Position numbers and translations under genes: made by a program. From contig NZ_FWXT01000001.1 in assembly GCF_900176535.1 (NCBI RefSeq), forward strand, positions 1,922,001-1,986,000: 64,000 nt of DNA, written 5' to 3'. A model generated the notes under the pieces. It was given only the letters and a program-made list of their open reading frames with translations. It searched no databases and had not been told where the DNA came from. This DNA comes from Pedobacter africanus. GTDB taxonomy: Bacteria; Bacteroidota; Bacteroidia; Sphingobacteriales; Sphingobacteriaceae. This document shows, one piece after another, positions 17,975-26,812 of the stretch; positions within the stretch are counted from its first letter, which is position 1, and each line of letters opens with the position of its first letter.

Positions 17975-18286
17975 TCAATCCAGATTAAACTTCCGTATAT
18001 CATTTGCTTTCCAGGCAATATAGCCCAGCTGTGCACATTTATCGGCTACCGTATGTATTACATGCTCGGGCACCTCATTAGTTATACGCCATCTGATAGC
18101 ATAACTGCTGTTATAGCTCAGGTAAACCGTCAGGTCATTACAATCCCTTACCTCGCGCAATTCTTTTTCTAGCAGTACCTGTAAATCTGCTGCCAAACGC
18201 TCCAGCCGCTCATTCATCATGCGGGTAAGGGGCGCTTTAGGCCTGGCTTCAAAATCAATAATTGCCAATACAGTAACGGTATTCAT
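17975..18286 (-). CDS. Small conserved-looking protein, unknown function
   Basis: This is a 103-residue soluble protein with a helix rich in Arg, Glu and Leu at 20-50 (ERLERLAADLQVLLEKELREV) and a C-terminal alpha/beta part with EVPEHVIHTVADKCAQLGYIAWKAND. There are no catalytic motifs and I do not recognise the family. A near-consensus -7 element (CATATTTG, 18304-18311 on the minus strand) lies 18 bases before ATG 18286. It is divergent from ileS. Confidence 0.65.
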   Translation of the reverse strand: MNTVTVLAIIDFEARPKAPLTRMMNERLERLAADLQVLLEKELREVRDCNDLTVYLSYNSSYAIRWRITNEVPEHVIHTVADKCAQLGYIAWKANDIRKFNLD

Positions 18287-18381
18287 CCAGTGTGGTTATT
18301 TTACAAATATGGCAGAAGTTTATCATTATCACAACTTAAAGCTTTAGCAATTTAACACTTCAATTTTTCATTAGAAAACCT

Positions 18382-18389
18382 TAGCTTTG
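18382..18389 (+). promoter_or_regulatory. -7 element TAGCTTTG of ileS
   Basis: Exact TAnnTTTG match, 30 bases before ATG 18419. The leader is long enough to contain a GGAG ribosome-binding site at 18404-18407, unlike the leaderless-type promoters elsewhere in the window. Confidence 0.55.
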
Positions 18390-18418
18390 CATCCTTAATT
18401 TTTGGAGATACTTGATTG

Positions 18419-21400
18419 ATGTATAGGGAATTTAAACAACTGGAACTAGCTAAAATAAGCGAAGAGATACTTGATTTTTGGAAAGCGGAAAACATCTTTG
18501 AGAAAAGCATTTCAACCAGATCAAAATCTAACCCTTTTACTTTTTATGAAGGCCCCCCTTCTGCCAACGGAATGCCTGGTATTCACCACGTAATGGCAAG
18601 GGCTATTAAAGATATTTTTTGCCGGTACAAGACCCTTAAAGGTTACCAGGTTAAACGTAAGGCCGGATGGGATACCCACGGATTACCTGTAGAACTGGGT
18701 ACCGAAAAAGAGCTGGGCATTACCAAAGAAGACATTGGCAAGACCATTTCCGTAGAAGATTATAACGAAGCCTGTAAAAAAACGGTAATGCGTTACACCG
18801 ATGTGTGGAACGACCTTACCGAGAAAATGGGTTATTGGGTAGATATGGACGACCCGTATGTGACCTACAAATCGAAATACATGGAATCGGTTTGGTGGCT
18901 CCTAAAAGAAATCTACGATAAAGGCCTGCTTTACAAAGGCTATACCATACAGCCCTATTCTCCAAAAGCAGGAACAGGCTTAAGCTCGCACGAGGTTAAC
19001 CAACCGGGCGCCTACCGTGATGTAACGGACACAACTATTGTAGCCCAATTTAAAGCCCTGGCACATACCCTGCCCGCTTTTTTACAAGGACAGGGCGATA
19101 TACACCTGATGGCCTGGACTACAACTCCATGGACCCTTCCATCCAATACTGCACTTACGGTAGGGCCAAAAATAGATTATGTACTGGTAAAAACATTTAA
19201 CCAATACACCTTCCTTCCGGTAAATGTAATTTTGGCAAAAGCACTTGTTGGCAAACAATTCAGCAAAACATATTTTGAAAGCGCTGCCGCTGAAGATTTT
19301 GAGAACTTTAAGGAAGGAGATAAAAAGATCCCTTACCAGGTTTTAGCGGAATTTAAAGGTGCCGATCTGGTTGACATCCGCTACGAACAGCTTTTACCGT
19401 ATGTGTTGCCGTATCAAAATCCTGAAAATGCATTCAGGGTAATATCCGGCGATTTCGTAACCACGGAAGACGGAACAGGTATTGTTCATACTGCCCCTAC
19501 TTTTGGTGCAGATGATGCGCGGGTAGCCAAAGAAGCCGTACCTGAAGTACCACCGATGCTCGTACTGAATGAAAACGGCATTCCGGTGCCACTCGTAGAT
19601 CTGCAGGGTAAATTCACTTCGCATCTTGGCGAGCTGGCTGGCAAATATGTAAAGAATGAATATTACGATGCAGGCCAGGCACCTGAAAAATCGGTTGACG
19701 TAGAAATTGCTATCCGCTTAAAAGAAGAAAATAAAGCCTTTAAAGTAGAGAAATACCTGCACAGCTACCCGCACAGCTGGAGAACTGATGAACCACTTTT
19801 GTATTACCCGCTGGACTCCTGGTTCATTAAGGTTACCGACGTGAAAGACCGGATGTTTGACCTGAATGAGACCGTCAACTGGAAACCAAAATCGACCGGG
19901 GAAGGACGTTTCGGCAACTGGCTGAAAAATGCCAACGACTGGAATCTTTCACGCTCCAGGTACTGGGGCATTCCATTGCCCATCTGGCGAACAGAAGACA
20001 AAAAAGAAGAAGTGATCATGGGCTCTGTTGAACAGCTGTACCATGCCATAGAAAAATCAATAGCTGCCGGATTCCAGAAAGAAAACCCTTTTAAAGGTTT
20101 CGAAATTGGAAACATGTCGGAAGCCAATTACGATTTGGTTGACCTGCATAAAAATGTAGTGGATGAAATTGTCCTGGTCTCAGCATCGGGCAAACCAATG
20201 AGACGTGAGAGCGACCTGATTGACGTGTGGTTTGATTCGGGCGCCATGCCGTATGCACAGTGGCACTACCCTTTCGAAAACAAAGATAAGATCGATAACG
20301 GTACTGACTTCCCGGCAGACTTTATTGCTGAAGGGGTTGACCAGACCCGCGGATGGTTTTATACCCTGCATGCCATAGGCACACTGGTTTTTGATAAGAT
20401 TGCCTATAAAAATGTGGTTTCTAATGGCTTGGTACTTGACAAAAACGGCCAGAAAATGTCTAAACGTTTGGGTAATGCAGTAGACCCTTTCAAAACCCTG
20501 GCAGAATACGGGCCTGATGCCACCCGCTGGTACATGATCTCGAATGCCAATCCATGGGACAACCTGAAGTTTGACATTGAAGGGATTGCCGAGATTCGTC
20601 GTAAGTTCTTTGGCACACTTTACAATACCTACGCTTTCTTTGCCTTGTATGCCAATATAGATCGCTTTGTATTTGATCAGGAGAAGCTTACCCCAATTGC
20701 TGAACGCAGCGAACTGGACCGCTGGATCTTATCCTTACTGCAAACATTGAAAGCGGAAGTAGATGAAAGCTATAATGCCTATGAACCTACCAAAGCCACA
20801 AGGGCCGTACAGGCTTTTGTTGATGAGCACCTTAGCAACTGGTACATTCGCCTGTCGCGTCGTCGCTTCTGGAAAGGTGAAATGACTGCCGATAAAAAAG
20901 CCGCATACGAGACTTTATATACCTGCTTAACAAGCGTGGCGCAAATGATGGCACCTGTAGCGCCTTTCTTTGCCGATTGGCTGTTCCGCAATTTAACGGT
21001 GGGCGACAAATCCAACCCGGTGGAATCTATTCACCTGAGTTTATGGACTGATGCCGATGTTGCGCAAATTGACACCGAACTTAACGAAAGAATGCAGCTT
21101 GCGCAGGACATTTCATCAATGGTATTGTCGCTCCGTAAGAAAACGGGCATCAATGTGCGTCAGCCCCTGGCTAAAATTTTAATCCCGGTGCTGGATAACA
21201 AATTTGCAGAAAGGGTGGAACTGGTAAAAGACCTGATCTTATCGGAGACCAACATCAAAGCGATTGAATACATCACTGATACTGCGGGATTTATCAAGAA
21301 AAAAATCAAACCCAATTTCAAAGCCTTAGGGCCTAAAGTTGGCAAAGACATGAAAGCGGTTGCCGAAAAAGTGAGCAATATGAGCCAGGAAGAGCTGGTA

Positions 21401-21811
21401 GATTTTGAAAATAAGGGCAGATATTCAGTTAGCGGCACGGATTATGTTATTGAGCTGAGCGATGTGGAGATTATTGCAGAGGATATTCCAGGATGGCAGG
21501 TAACCAATATGGGCAGTTTAACCGTAGCACTGGACGTGTCGATTACCGATTCCCTTAAGCAGGAAGGTTTATCGCGCGAGCTGGTTAACAGGATCCAGAA
21601 CCTGAGAAAGGAACTGAATTACGAAGTTACAGACAGGATTACAGTTACTTTACAAAACCATAACCTGATTGCAGATGCGGTAGCTCAAAATAAACCCTAC
21701 ATTTGCGCTGAAATTTTGGCAGATAATATTAACTTAACAGAAACTTTAGCTAACGGAAACAAAATAGTAATCGAGGACGTTGAACTACAAATTTTGATTG
21801 CACAACAATAA
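18419..21811 (+). CDS. ileS: Isoleucyl-tRNA synthetase, type 2 with GIHH signature
   Basis: This class I synthetase charges tRNA-Ile with isoleucine. It has 1130 residues, longer than the usual bacterial type-1 enzyme of about 940, and resembles the eukaryote-like type 2. The first signature motif, normally H-x-G-H, reads Gly54-Ile55-His56-His57. The second is KMSKR at about residue 680. The editing (CP1) domain contains AWTTTPWTLPSNTAL and GTGIVHTAPTFGADD, and the C-terminal anticodon-binding part follows. ATG 18419 has GGAG 11 bases upstream; a TTG one codon earlier is less likely. The gene is followed 5 bases later by a DksA-like gene and then lspA, probably one operon. The swapped signature is treated in the findings. 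Confidence 0.97.
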   Translation: MYREFKQLELAKISEEILDFWKAENIFEKSISTRSKSNPFTFYEGPPSANGMPGIHHVMARAIKDIFCRYKTLKGYQVKRKAGWDTHGLPVELGTEKELGITKEDIGKTISVEDYNEACKKTVMRYTDVWNDLTEKMGYWVDMDDPYVTYKSKYMESVWWLLKEIYDKGLLYKGYTIQPYSPKAGTGLSSHEVNQPGAYRDVTDTTIVAQFKALAHTLPAFLQGQGDIHLMAWTTTPWTLPSNTALTVGPKIDYVLVKTFNQYTFLPVNVILAKALVGKQFSKTYFESAAAEDFENFKEGDKKIPYQVLAEFKGADLVDIRYEQLLPYVLPYQNPENAFRVISGDFVTTEDGTGIVHTAPTFGADDARVAKEAVPEVPPMLVLNENGIPVPLVDLQGKFTSHLGELAGKYVKNEYYDAGQAPEKSVDVEIAIRLKEENKAFKVEKYLHSYPHSWRTDEPLLYYPLDSWFIKVTDVKDRMFDLNETVNWKPKSTGEGRFGNWLKNANDWNLSRSRYWGIPLPIWRTEDKKEEVIMGSVEQLYHAIEKSIAAGFQKENPFKGFEIGNMSEANYDLVDLHKNVVDEIVLVSASGKPMRRESDLIDVWFDSGAMPYAQWHYPFENKDKIDNGTDFPADFIAEGVDQTRGWFYTLHAIGTLVFDKIAYKNVVSNGLVLDKNGQKMSKRLGNAVDPFKTLAEYGPDATRWYMISNANPWDNLKFDIEGIAEIRRKFFGTLYNTYAFFALYANIDRFVFDQEKLTPIAERSELDRWILSLLQTLKAEVDESYNAYEPTKATRAVQAFVDEHLSNWYIRLSRRRFWKGEMTADKKAAYETLYTCLTSVAQMMAPVAPFFADWLFRNLTVGDKSNPVESIHLSLWTDADVAQIDTELNERMQLAQDISSMVLSLRKKTGINVRQPLAKILIPVLDNKFAERVELVKDLILSETNIKAIEYITDTAGFIKKKIKPNFKALGPKVGKDMKAVAEKVSNMSQEELVDFENKGRYSVSGTDYVIELSDVEIIAEDIPGWQVTNMGSLTVALDVSITDSLKQEGLSRELVNRIQNLRKELNYEVTDRITVTLQNHNLIADAVAQNKPYICAEILADNINLTETLANGNKIVIEDVELQILIAQQ

Positions 21812-21816
21812 TTATT

Positions 21817-22197
21817 ATGGAAAAAGAGAAAACAAGGTATTCTGACAGTGAATTGCAGGAATTTAAAGAATTGATCCAGGAGAAATTGAGAATGGCAAGA
21901 GAAGAATTTCTTGATCTGACCAATTCATTGAGCAGTCCTAATTCTAACGGAACAGAAGATACTTCTGGCACCTACAAAACACTGGAAGATGGTTCGGCAA
22001 CACTTGAAAAAGAGCAATTGAACCAGCTGGCAGCCCGTCAGAAAAAATTCATTGAAAATTTAGAAGCAGCACTGGTCCGTATTGAGAACAAGACTTACGG
22101 CATTTGCAGGGAAACCGGCAAACTGATCCAGAAAGAACGCCTGCGCGCAGTTCCTCATGCTACATTAAGTATGGAAGCTAAACTGAAGCAGTCGTAA
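21817..22197 (+). CDS. TraR/DksA-family protein with degenerate zinc finger
   Basis: This 126-residue protein has the TraR/DksA layout: an N-terminal coiled coil (about residues 5-85) and a short C-terminal globular part reading YGICRETGKLIQKERL. In DksA the C-terminal part is a four-Cys zinc finger. Here only the first Cys remains; the second position is Thr and the C-terminal pair is missing (HATLSMEAK). The family binds the RNA polymerase secondary channel, often with ppGpp; whether this variant does is unknown. It sits between ileS and lspA, and its stop codon overlaps the lspA ATG by one base, so translation is coupled. Confidence 0.88.
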   Translation: MEKEKTRYSDSELQEFKELIQEKLRMAREEFLDLTNSLSSPNSNGTEDTSGTYKTLEDGSATLEKEQLNQLAARQKKFIENLEAALVRIENKTYGICRETGKLIQKERLRAVPHATLSMEAKLKQS

Positions 22198-22799
22198 TGA
22201 AAGGCTATACAAAACCTTTATTGATCATCTTTCTTGTATTACTGGCCGACCAGGTTTTAAAGACCTGGATAAAGACCAATATGTACCTTGGCCAGGAGTT
22301 CAAAATTATTGGCAACTGGTTCATTATCCACTTCACCGAGAATAACGGAATGGCCTTTGGATTGGAATTTGGTGGTGAATTTGGCAAGCTGGCTTTATCC
22401 CTGTTCAGGATTGCAGCAGTAGCGGGAATCGGCTATGGCTTACATTACCTGATCCAGAGAAAATACCACCGGGGACTGATCCTTAACGTAGCCCTGATCT
22501 TTGCGGGCGCACTGGGCAACATCATTGACTCTGTATTATATGGCAAGATCTATGGTTATGCCAGCTTGTTTCATGGCCGTGTGGTAGATATGTTTTATTT
22601 TCCGCTGGTGCAGGGTGTTTTCCCTAAATGGGTCCCGATATGGGGAGGTGAAGATTTTATCTTCTTCCGTCCGGTGTTTAATATTGCCGATGCAGCCATA
22701 TCTGTTGGTGTAATATTGATCCTGATCTTCCAGAAATCCTACTTCAAAGAAGAAGTAGTTGAAGAAATTGGACCTAATAATGAGATGGTTGAAGATTAA
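22197..22799 (+). CDS. lspA: Lipoprotein signal peptidase (signal peptidase II)
   Basis: This inner-membrane aspartyl protease removes signal peptides from diacylated prolipoproteins. It has 200 residues and four membrane helices. Conserved boxes are ADQVLKTW, NNGMAFG, GALGNIIDSVLYG with the first catalytic Asp, and FNIADAAIS with the second. It is about 40 residues longer than the E. coli enzyme because of a loop between the catalytic boxes (about residues 125-155), which is common in Bacteroidota. Its start overlaps the preceding stop codon. Substrates encoded in this window include GldB, GldK, the PorW-like protein and the DUF4349 protein. Confidence 0.95.
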   Translation: MKGYTKPLLIIFLVLLADQVLKTWIKTNMYLGQEFKIIGNWFIIHFTENNGMAFGLEFGGEFGKLALSLFRIAAVAGIGYGLHYLIQRKYHRGLILNVALIFAGALGNIIDSVLYGKIYGYASLFHGRVVDMFYFPLVQGVFPKWVPIWGGEDFIFFRPVFNIADAAISVGVILILIFQKSYFKEEVVEEIGPNNEMVED

Positions 22800-22882
22800 T
22801 TCATAAAAATTGCACGTGTAGATATGGAATTGGTACGAAAGTTTCATCTATATATCAAATACACAAAAGAAATATTTACATT

Positions 22883-23587
22883 ATGAAAAAGTTATTAAGC
22901 CTTGCCATCGTTGCCTTATTTAGTGTTAGCGCTATGGCCCAACAAACAGACCTGCGCAGGAAGATCAACGTTAGCGGTTCCGCAGAAACTGAAGTTACCC
23001 CGGATATCATTTACATCAGCATTTCTTTAAAGGAATACCTGAAAGATGGAAACAGCAAGAAAAAAGTAGACATTACCACCTTGGAAAATGAGCTTTTTAA
23101 TGCAGTACAGAAAGCCGGACTGGATAAAGAGAACTTAACGATCAACAACCTGTCCAGCTACACTGCAGTTGCTGAAAAAAAGAAAAACCCGGATTACCTG
23201 GCCAGCAAACAATACCGCCTAAAGGTAAGCGATCTGAACAAATGGAATGCAATTATTGGCAGTGTTGACCCTAAAGGGGTTGCTTATACCAATATCGACA
23301 GCTACGATTACTCCAAAATTGAAAGCCTGAAAAAAGACCTTAAAATTAAAGCTTTGCAGGCTGCTAAAGCCAAAGCAACTTATTTAGTTGAAGCCATCGG
23401 CGATAAATTGGGAGCTGCGCTGGATATTCAGGAGATCAATAATGAGATCTACCCTCAGCCAATGTACCGCAATGTTATGATGATGAAAGCAGAAAGTGCA
23501 GATATGGCTGGCGCTGCCGCCCCTGAGATCGATTTCAAAAAGATTAAATTAAACTACGTAATGAATGTAGTATTTGAGATCAAATAA
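22883..23587 (+). CDS. SIMPL-domain (DUF541) periplasmic protein
   Basis: This 234-residue protein has a clear signal peptide (MKKLLSLAIVALF..., cleavage after Ala-Met-Ala near residue 19) and a SIMPL/DUF541 domain. The domain starts INVSGSAETEVTPDIIYISI and includes the usual central helix and a second beta-rich half ending with MNVVFEIK. The family is periplasmic or outer-membrane associated, forms oligomers in some bacteria, and has been tied to oxidative-stress tolerance; its biochemical role is unknown. An 83-base gap separates it from lspA, and a terminator follows at 23638. Confidence 0.88.
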   Translation: MKKLLSLAIVALFSVSAMAQQTDLRRKINVSGSAETEVTPDIIYISISLKEYLKDGNSKKKVDITTLENELFNAVQKAGLDKENLTINNLSSYTAVAEKKKNPDYLASKQYRLKVSDLNKWNAIIGSVDPKGVAYTNIDSYDYSKIESLKKDLKIKALQAAKAKATYLVEAIGDKLGAALDIQEINNEIYPQPMYRNVMMMKAESADMAGAAAPEIDFKKIKLNYVMNVVFEIK

Positions 23588-23637
23588 CATAAACCTGACC
23601 TGTAGAGTATACAGTTTTCATAAAAAATAATGCAATG

Positions 23638-23668
23638 AACCTACCAAAACAAATTGGTAGGTTTTTTG
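23638..23668 (+). terminator. Rho-independent terminator after the SIMPL gene
   Basis: A 10-bp stem (23638-23647 with 23654-23663) encloses a short A-rich loop and is followed by a run of T. Confidence 0.85.
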
Positions 23669-23711
23669 TTGTTTAGTTACTTTATACTGTTAAACCACAA
23701 ATCAATAAACC

Positions 23712-24023
23712 ATGAAAAGATTAATTTATACTTTGGCTCTCCTTTTTACGCTCACTATCAGCACAAATGTTGTTTCGGCTGCCGACAGCAAAAAAGCAAA
23801 AACTGAAATGACTGCTGAACAAAAGGCTCAGTTAGATAGGATTAAGACCCGTGTGGAAGAAATCAGGGACATGGATAAATCGGATCTCTCCCGCGAGGAG
23901 CGAAAAGAATTACGTAAAGAATTAAGAGAACTTAAAAAAGAGGCACGCGCAATGAGCGGTGGTGTTTACCTTTCGGTAGGTGCGATCATCATCATCATTT
24001 TATTGCTGATCCTTATCCTATAG
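23712..24023 (+). CDS. Small exported protein with charged coiled coil and C-terminal membrane helix
   Basis: This 103-residue protein has an N-terminal signal peptide (MKRLIYTLALLFTLTIS..., cleavage after Val-Ser-Ala near residue 23), a strongly charged helical middle (about 30-75, rich in Lys, Glu and Arg: REERKELRKELRELKKEAR) and a C-terminal membrane helix of Ile and Leu (about 82-103). It would sit in the inner membrane with the helical part in the periplasm. I do not recognise a function. Small Bacteroidota proteins of this build are usually called hypothetical. It lies between two terminators, so it is a single-gene unit. Confidence 0.75.
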   Translation: MKRLIYTLALLFTLTISTNVVSAADSKKAKTEMTAEQKAQLDRIKTRVEEIRDMDKSDLSREERKELRKELRELKKEARAMSGGVYLSVGAIIIIILLLILIL

Positions 24024-24060
24024 TATTATTAACTAACCCTAACATCTACCTGTTAGAAAC

Positions 24061-24086
24061 AAAAGCTTCCCCATGGGGAAGCTTTT
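24061..24086. terminator. Bidirectional terminator, perfect 26-bp palindrome
   Basis: The 26 bases read identically on both strands: AAAAGCTTCCCC, then AT-type centre, then the complement. The outer A and T runs let it terminate both the small exported protein gene (plus) and serS (minus). Confidence 0.85.
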
Positions 24087-24091
24087 ATGTT

Positions 24092-25363
24092 TTAATCGAT
24101 ATACTCGAAGCCCGTATATTTAACCAGCGCCTCCGGAATTTTAATCCCCTTCTCGGTCTGGTTATTTTCCAGGATTGCAGCTACGATACGTGGTAAGGCC
24201 AGGGCGCTTCCATTTAAAGTATGCGCCAGCTGGGTTTTCCCCGTTGCACCTTTAAACCTAAGCTTTAACCTGTTACTCTGATAGGTCTCAAAATTGGAAA
24301 CAGAAGACACCTCCAGCCAGCGTTGCTGTGCGGCACTCCATACTTCCATATCATAGGTCATGGCTGCTGTAAAACTCATATCGCCTCCACATAAGCGCAA
24401 TACACGGTAATGCAATCCAAGTTCCTGGAGCAATGACTGTACGTAGGCGCTCATTTCTTCCAATACCTGATAAGATTGCTCAGGATGGACGATCTGAACC
24501 ACCTCTACCTTATCAAACTGATGCAGCCTGTTTAAGCCACGCACATGTGCACCATAAGAACCTGCCTCTCTGCGGAAACATGGGGTATAGCCCGTATTCT
24601 TAACGGGCATTTCCTCTTCTTTCAAAATCACGTCCCTGTACAGGTTTGTTACCGGCACTTCGGCCGTTGGGATGAGGTAAAGGTTATCTATGCCCACATG
24701 GTACATCTGGCCCTCTTTATCCGGTAGTTGCCCTGTACCAAAACCTGAAGCTTCGTTTACCAGATGCGGCACCTGCATTTCACGGTAGCCTTCTGCAGTG
24801 GCATGATCTAAAAAGAAATTGATTAATGCACGCTGTAAACGGGCACCTTTGCCTTTATAGACCGGGAACCCTGCTCCTGCAATTTTGGTCCCCAGTTCAA
24901 AATCTATAATATCATATTTCGCAGTCAGCTCCCAGTGTGGCAATGCCTGATCAGGCATTACTGCAGGCTCCCCATGCGTATATACAATCTCATTTTCTTC
25001 GGGTGTACTACCAGCCTTTACCAGGTGATGCGGAAGGTTCGGCAATTGTACAATCAGGTGATGCAATTTGTCTTCAGCAGCACTAAGCTCATCGGACAAA
25101 CTTTTAATCTGCTCTTTGTTAGCCGTAGTCTGGGCCTTTAATGCCTCAGCTTCATCCTTTTTTCCGGCACGCATCAACTCACCAATTTGTTTTGCGCTCG
25201 AATTTGCAACAGCAGAGAGGTTATCCAACGAGGTTTGAAATTGTCTTCTTTCTTCATCGGTTTTAATAATCTCATCAACCAGCTCTGGTTGTTTGAAGTT
25301 TTTGAGGCTTAAGCCTGCTAAAACTTTCTCTCTGTTTTCGCGGATATAGTTAACTTGCAGCAT
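24092..25363 (-). CDS. serS: Seryl-tRNA synthetase
   Basis: This class II synthetase charges tRNA-Ser (and tRNA-Sec where present). It has 423 residues. The N-terminal antiparallel coiled coil that holds the tRNA long arm covers about 28-105. Catalytic motif 2 reads CFRREAGSYG followed by RLHQF, and motif 3 reads NGSALALPRIVAAILENNQ. The start is ATG 25363. It has a well-formed promoter at 25378-25409 that shares its TA with a divergent element for rsmI. It ends against a bidirectional terminator, so it is a single-gene transcript. Confidence 0.97.
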   Translation of the reverse strand: MLQVNYIRENREKVLAGLSLKNFKQPELVDEIIKTDEERRQFQTSLDNLSAVANSSAKQIGELMRAGKKDEAEALKAQTTANKEQIKSLSDELSAAEDKLHHLIVQLPNLPHHLVKAGSTPEENEIVYTHGEPAVMPDQALPHWELTAKYDIIDFELGTKIAGAGFPVYKGKGARLQRALINFFLDHATAEGYREMQVPHLVNEASGFGTGQLPDKEGQMYHVGIDNLYLIPTAEVPVTNLYRDVILKEEEMPVKNTGYTPCFRREAGSYGAHVRGLNRLHQFDKVEVVQIVHPEQSYQVLEEMSAYVQSLLQELGLHYRVLRLCGGDMSFTAAMTYDMEVWSAAQQRWLEVSSVSNFETYQSNRLKLRFKGATGKTQLAHTLNGSALALPRIVAAILENNQTEKGIKIPEALVKYTGFEYID

Positions 25364-25377
25364 TATTTATTTTTTTA

Positions 25378-25409
25378 CAAAGATAAGATTGATTTACATG
25401 CCCGGCAAA
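25378..25409 (-). promoter_or_regulatory. serS promoter
   Basis: On the minus strand TTTG (25409-25406), 20 bases, then TATCTTTG (25385-25378). The last G is 15 bases before ATG 25363. The -33 box lies inside the first codons of rsmI. Confidence 0.75.
25384..25391 (+). promoter_or_regulatory. Candidate divergent -7 element TAAGATTG of rsmI
   Basis: Seven of eight match TAnnTTTG. It shares its TA (25384-25385) with the serS -7 element on the other strand. Its last G is 7 bases before ATG 25398. Confidence 0.4.
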
Positions 25410-26111
25410 CTATTTCTTGTTCCCACCCCTATTGGTAACCTGGAGGATATGACCTTCAGGGCCATCCGGATTTTAAAAGAAGCGGATGTGATCCTGGCCG
25501 AGGATACCAGGACCAGCGCGCCCATGTTAAAGCATTTTGGGATAGACAAAAAGGCATATTCCCACCATCAGCACAATGAACACCAGGCCACATCAGAGAT
25601 CGTCAGATTTTTGAAAGAGGGAAAAAATGTGGCCCTTATTTCCGATGCAGGAACACCAGCCATATCCGACCCGGGTTTTTTCCTGGTAAGGGAAACCTTA
25701 AAACACGATCTGGAAGTGGAATGCCTGCCCGGGGCAACGGCTTTTGTACCTGCCCTGGTAAATTCCGGGTTGCCAAACGACACCTTTGTTTTTGAAGGTT
25801 TTTTACCCGTAAAAAAGGGAAGACAAACAAGACTGAAAAAACTGGCAGAAGAAGAACGGACTATGATATTTTATGAAAGTCCGCACCGTTTGCTAAAAAC
25901 CCTGGAAGAATTTGCGCAGTATATGGGAGCAGAGCGACAGGCCTCAGTAAGCCGGGAACTGACTAAACTGTATGAAGAAACAGTAAGAGGTACACTCACA
26001 GAAATTAAATCACATTTTGAAAACAATATATTAAAAGGGGAATTTGTAATTTGTGTGGCCGGACGTGAGGAAGTAAAGAAGAAAAACAAATATAAAGACG
26101 AACTGGAATAA
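25398..26111 (+). CDS. rsmI: 16S rRNA (cytidine-1402-2'-O)-methyltransferase
   Basis: This SAM-dependent enzyme of the tetrapyrrole-methylase fold modifies C1402 of 16S rRNA. It has 237 residues from ATG 25398. Family motifs are LVPTPIGNLEDMT at the N-terminus, AEDTRTSAPMLKHFGI, ALISDAGTPAISDPG (SAM binding), PGATAFVPALVNSGLP and FYESPHRLLKTLEE. The N-terminus MPGKLFLVPTPIGNL fits the family exactly, so the TTG three codons earlier is unlikely. It is divergent from serS with 34 bases between the start codons, and is followed 11 bases later by the frame of the PH/SHOCT gene and then lnt. Confidence 0.96.
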   Translation: MPGKLFLVPTPIGNLEDMTFRAIRILKEADVILAEDTRTSAPMLKHFGIDKKAYSHHQHNEHQATSEIVRFLKEGKNVALISDAGTPAISDPGFFLVRETLKHDLEVECLPGATAFVPALVNSGLPNDTFVFEGFLPVKKGRQTRLKKLAEEERTMIFYESPHRLLKTLEEFAQYMGAERQASVSRELTKLYEETVRGTLTEIKSHFENNILKGEFVICVAGREEVKKKNKYKDELE

Positions 26112-26152
26112 AGGTTCAATTTTTGATAACACAGTATTTAAACAGAAACAGA

Positions 26153-26803
26153 ATGATATTAATAGATAGATTTTTAAGTGACGAACAAGACCCAAAGGCC
26201 GTTGAAAAAGTTTTGGGCAAACTAAACGATATGCTGACCAGCAATGAGGAACTGATTTACATGGCCGTACAAAAAAAGCCAGCGGTAAACCTGCTCCCCG
26301 ATTGTATAGCCGTTAGTAACAAGCGTATTTTTTATTGCGAACCGGGCAATTTCGGGATCACCATGAATTTTAAGGACATTTCCTGGAAGAGCATTAAAGA
26401 AGTTTCTTTTAAGGAAGAAATTTTTGGCTCTAAGTTTATATGCGTGCCTTTACACGGGGAAAACATCATTACTGAGTACATCCCTAAGGTACAGGCCCGC
26501 AAACTATACCAGGCAGCTTATGAGCAGTTGGAGGCCTTTAAGGAACAGCAGCGACAGGCGGAACTGGAAGAAAGACGTTCCTCAACTTCGCCGGTAACGG
26601 TAAATACTGCTCCTGCTGAACAGCCTGTGGTAGAGGATGAACCAAAGTCATTTTTCTCGCAGCCACCTGCTCCGGCGCCCGCAGAAGAACCTGAGGATGA
26701 GACTACCTTAAAGCTGAGAAAATTGAAAGGCCTGTACGACAAGCACCTGATTACACAGGAGGAATATGAAGCAAAAAAAGCAGACATTTTAGACAGCTTA
26801 TAA
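26153..26803 (+). CDS. PH-domain and SHOCT-domain protein
   Basis: This 216-residue cytosolic protein has a bacterial PH-like domain (about residues 20-125, YvbH/YokE type) with SNKRIFYCEPGNFGITMNFKDISW. A Pro/Glu-rich linker follows (about 140-180). The C-terminal SHOCT motif is RKLKGLYDKHLITQEEYEAKK. SHOCT segments are short oligomerisation or sorting helices. The function is unknown. The chosen start is ATG 26153; a TTG 10 codons earlier is possible. It lies between rsmI and lnt, 9 bases before lnt, probably in the same operon. Confidence 0.82.
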   Translation: MILIDRFLSDEQDPKAVEKVLGKLNDMLTSNEELIYMAVQKKPAVNLLPDCIAVSNKRIFYCEPGNFGITMNFKDISWKSIKEVSFKEEIFGSKFICVPLHGENIITEYIPKVQARKLYQAAYEQLEAFKEQQRQAELEERRSSTSPVTVNTAPAEQPVVEDEPKSFFSQPPAPAPAEEPEDETTLKLRKLKGLYDKHLITQEEYEAKKADILDSL

Positions 26804-26812
26804 GCCTGCTGC

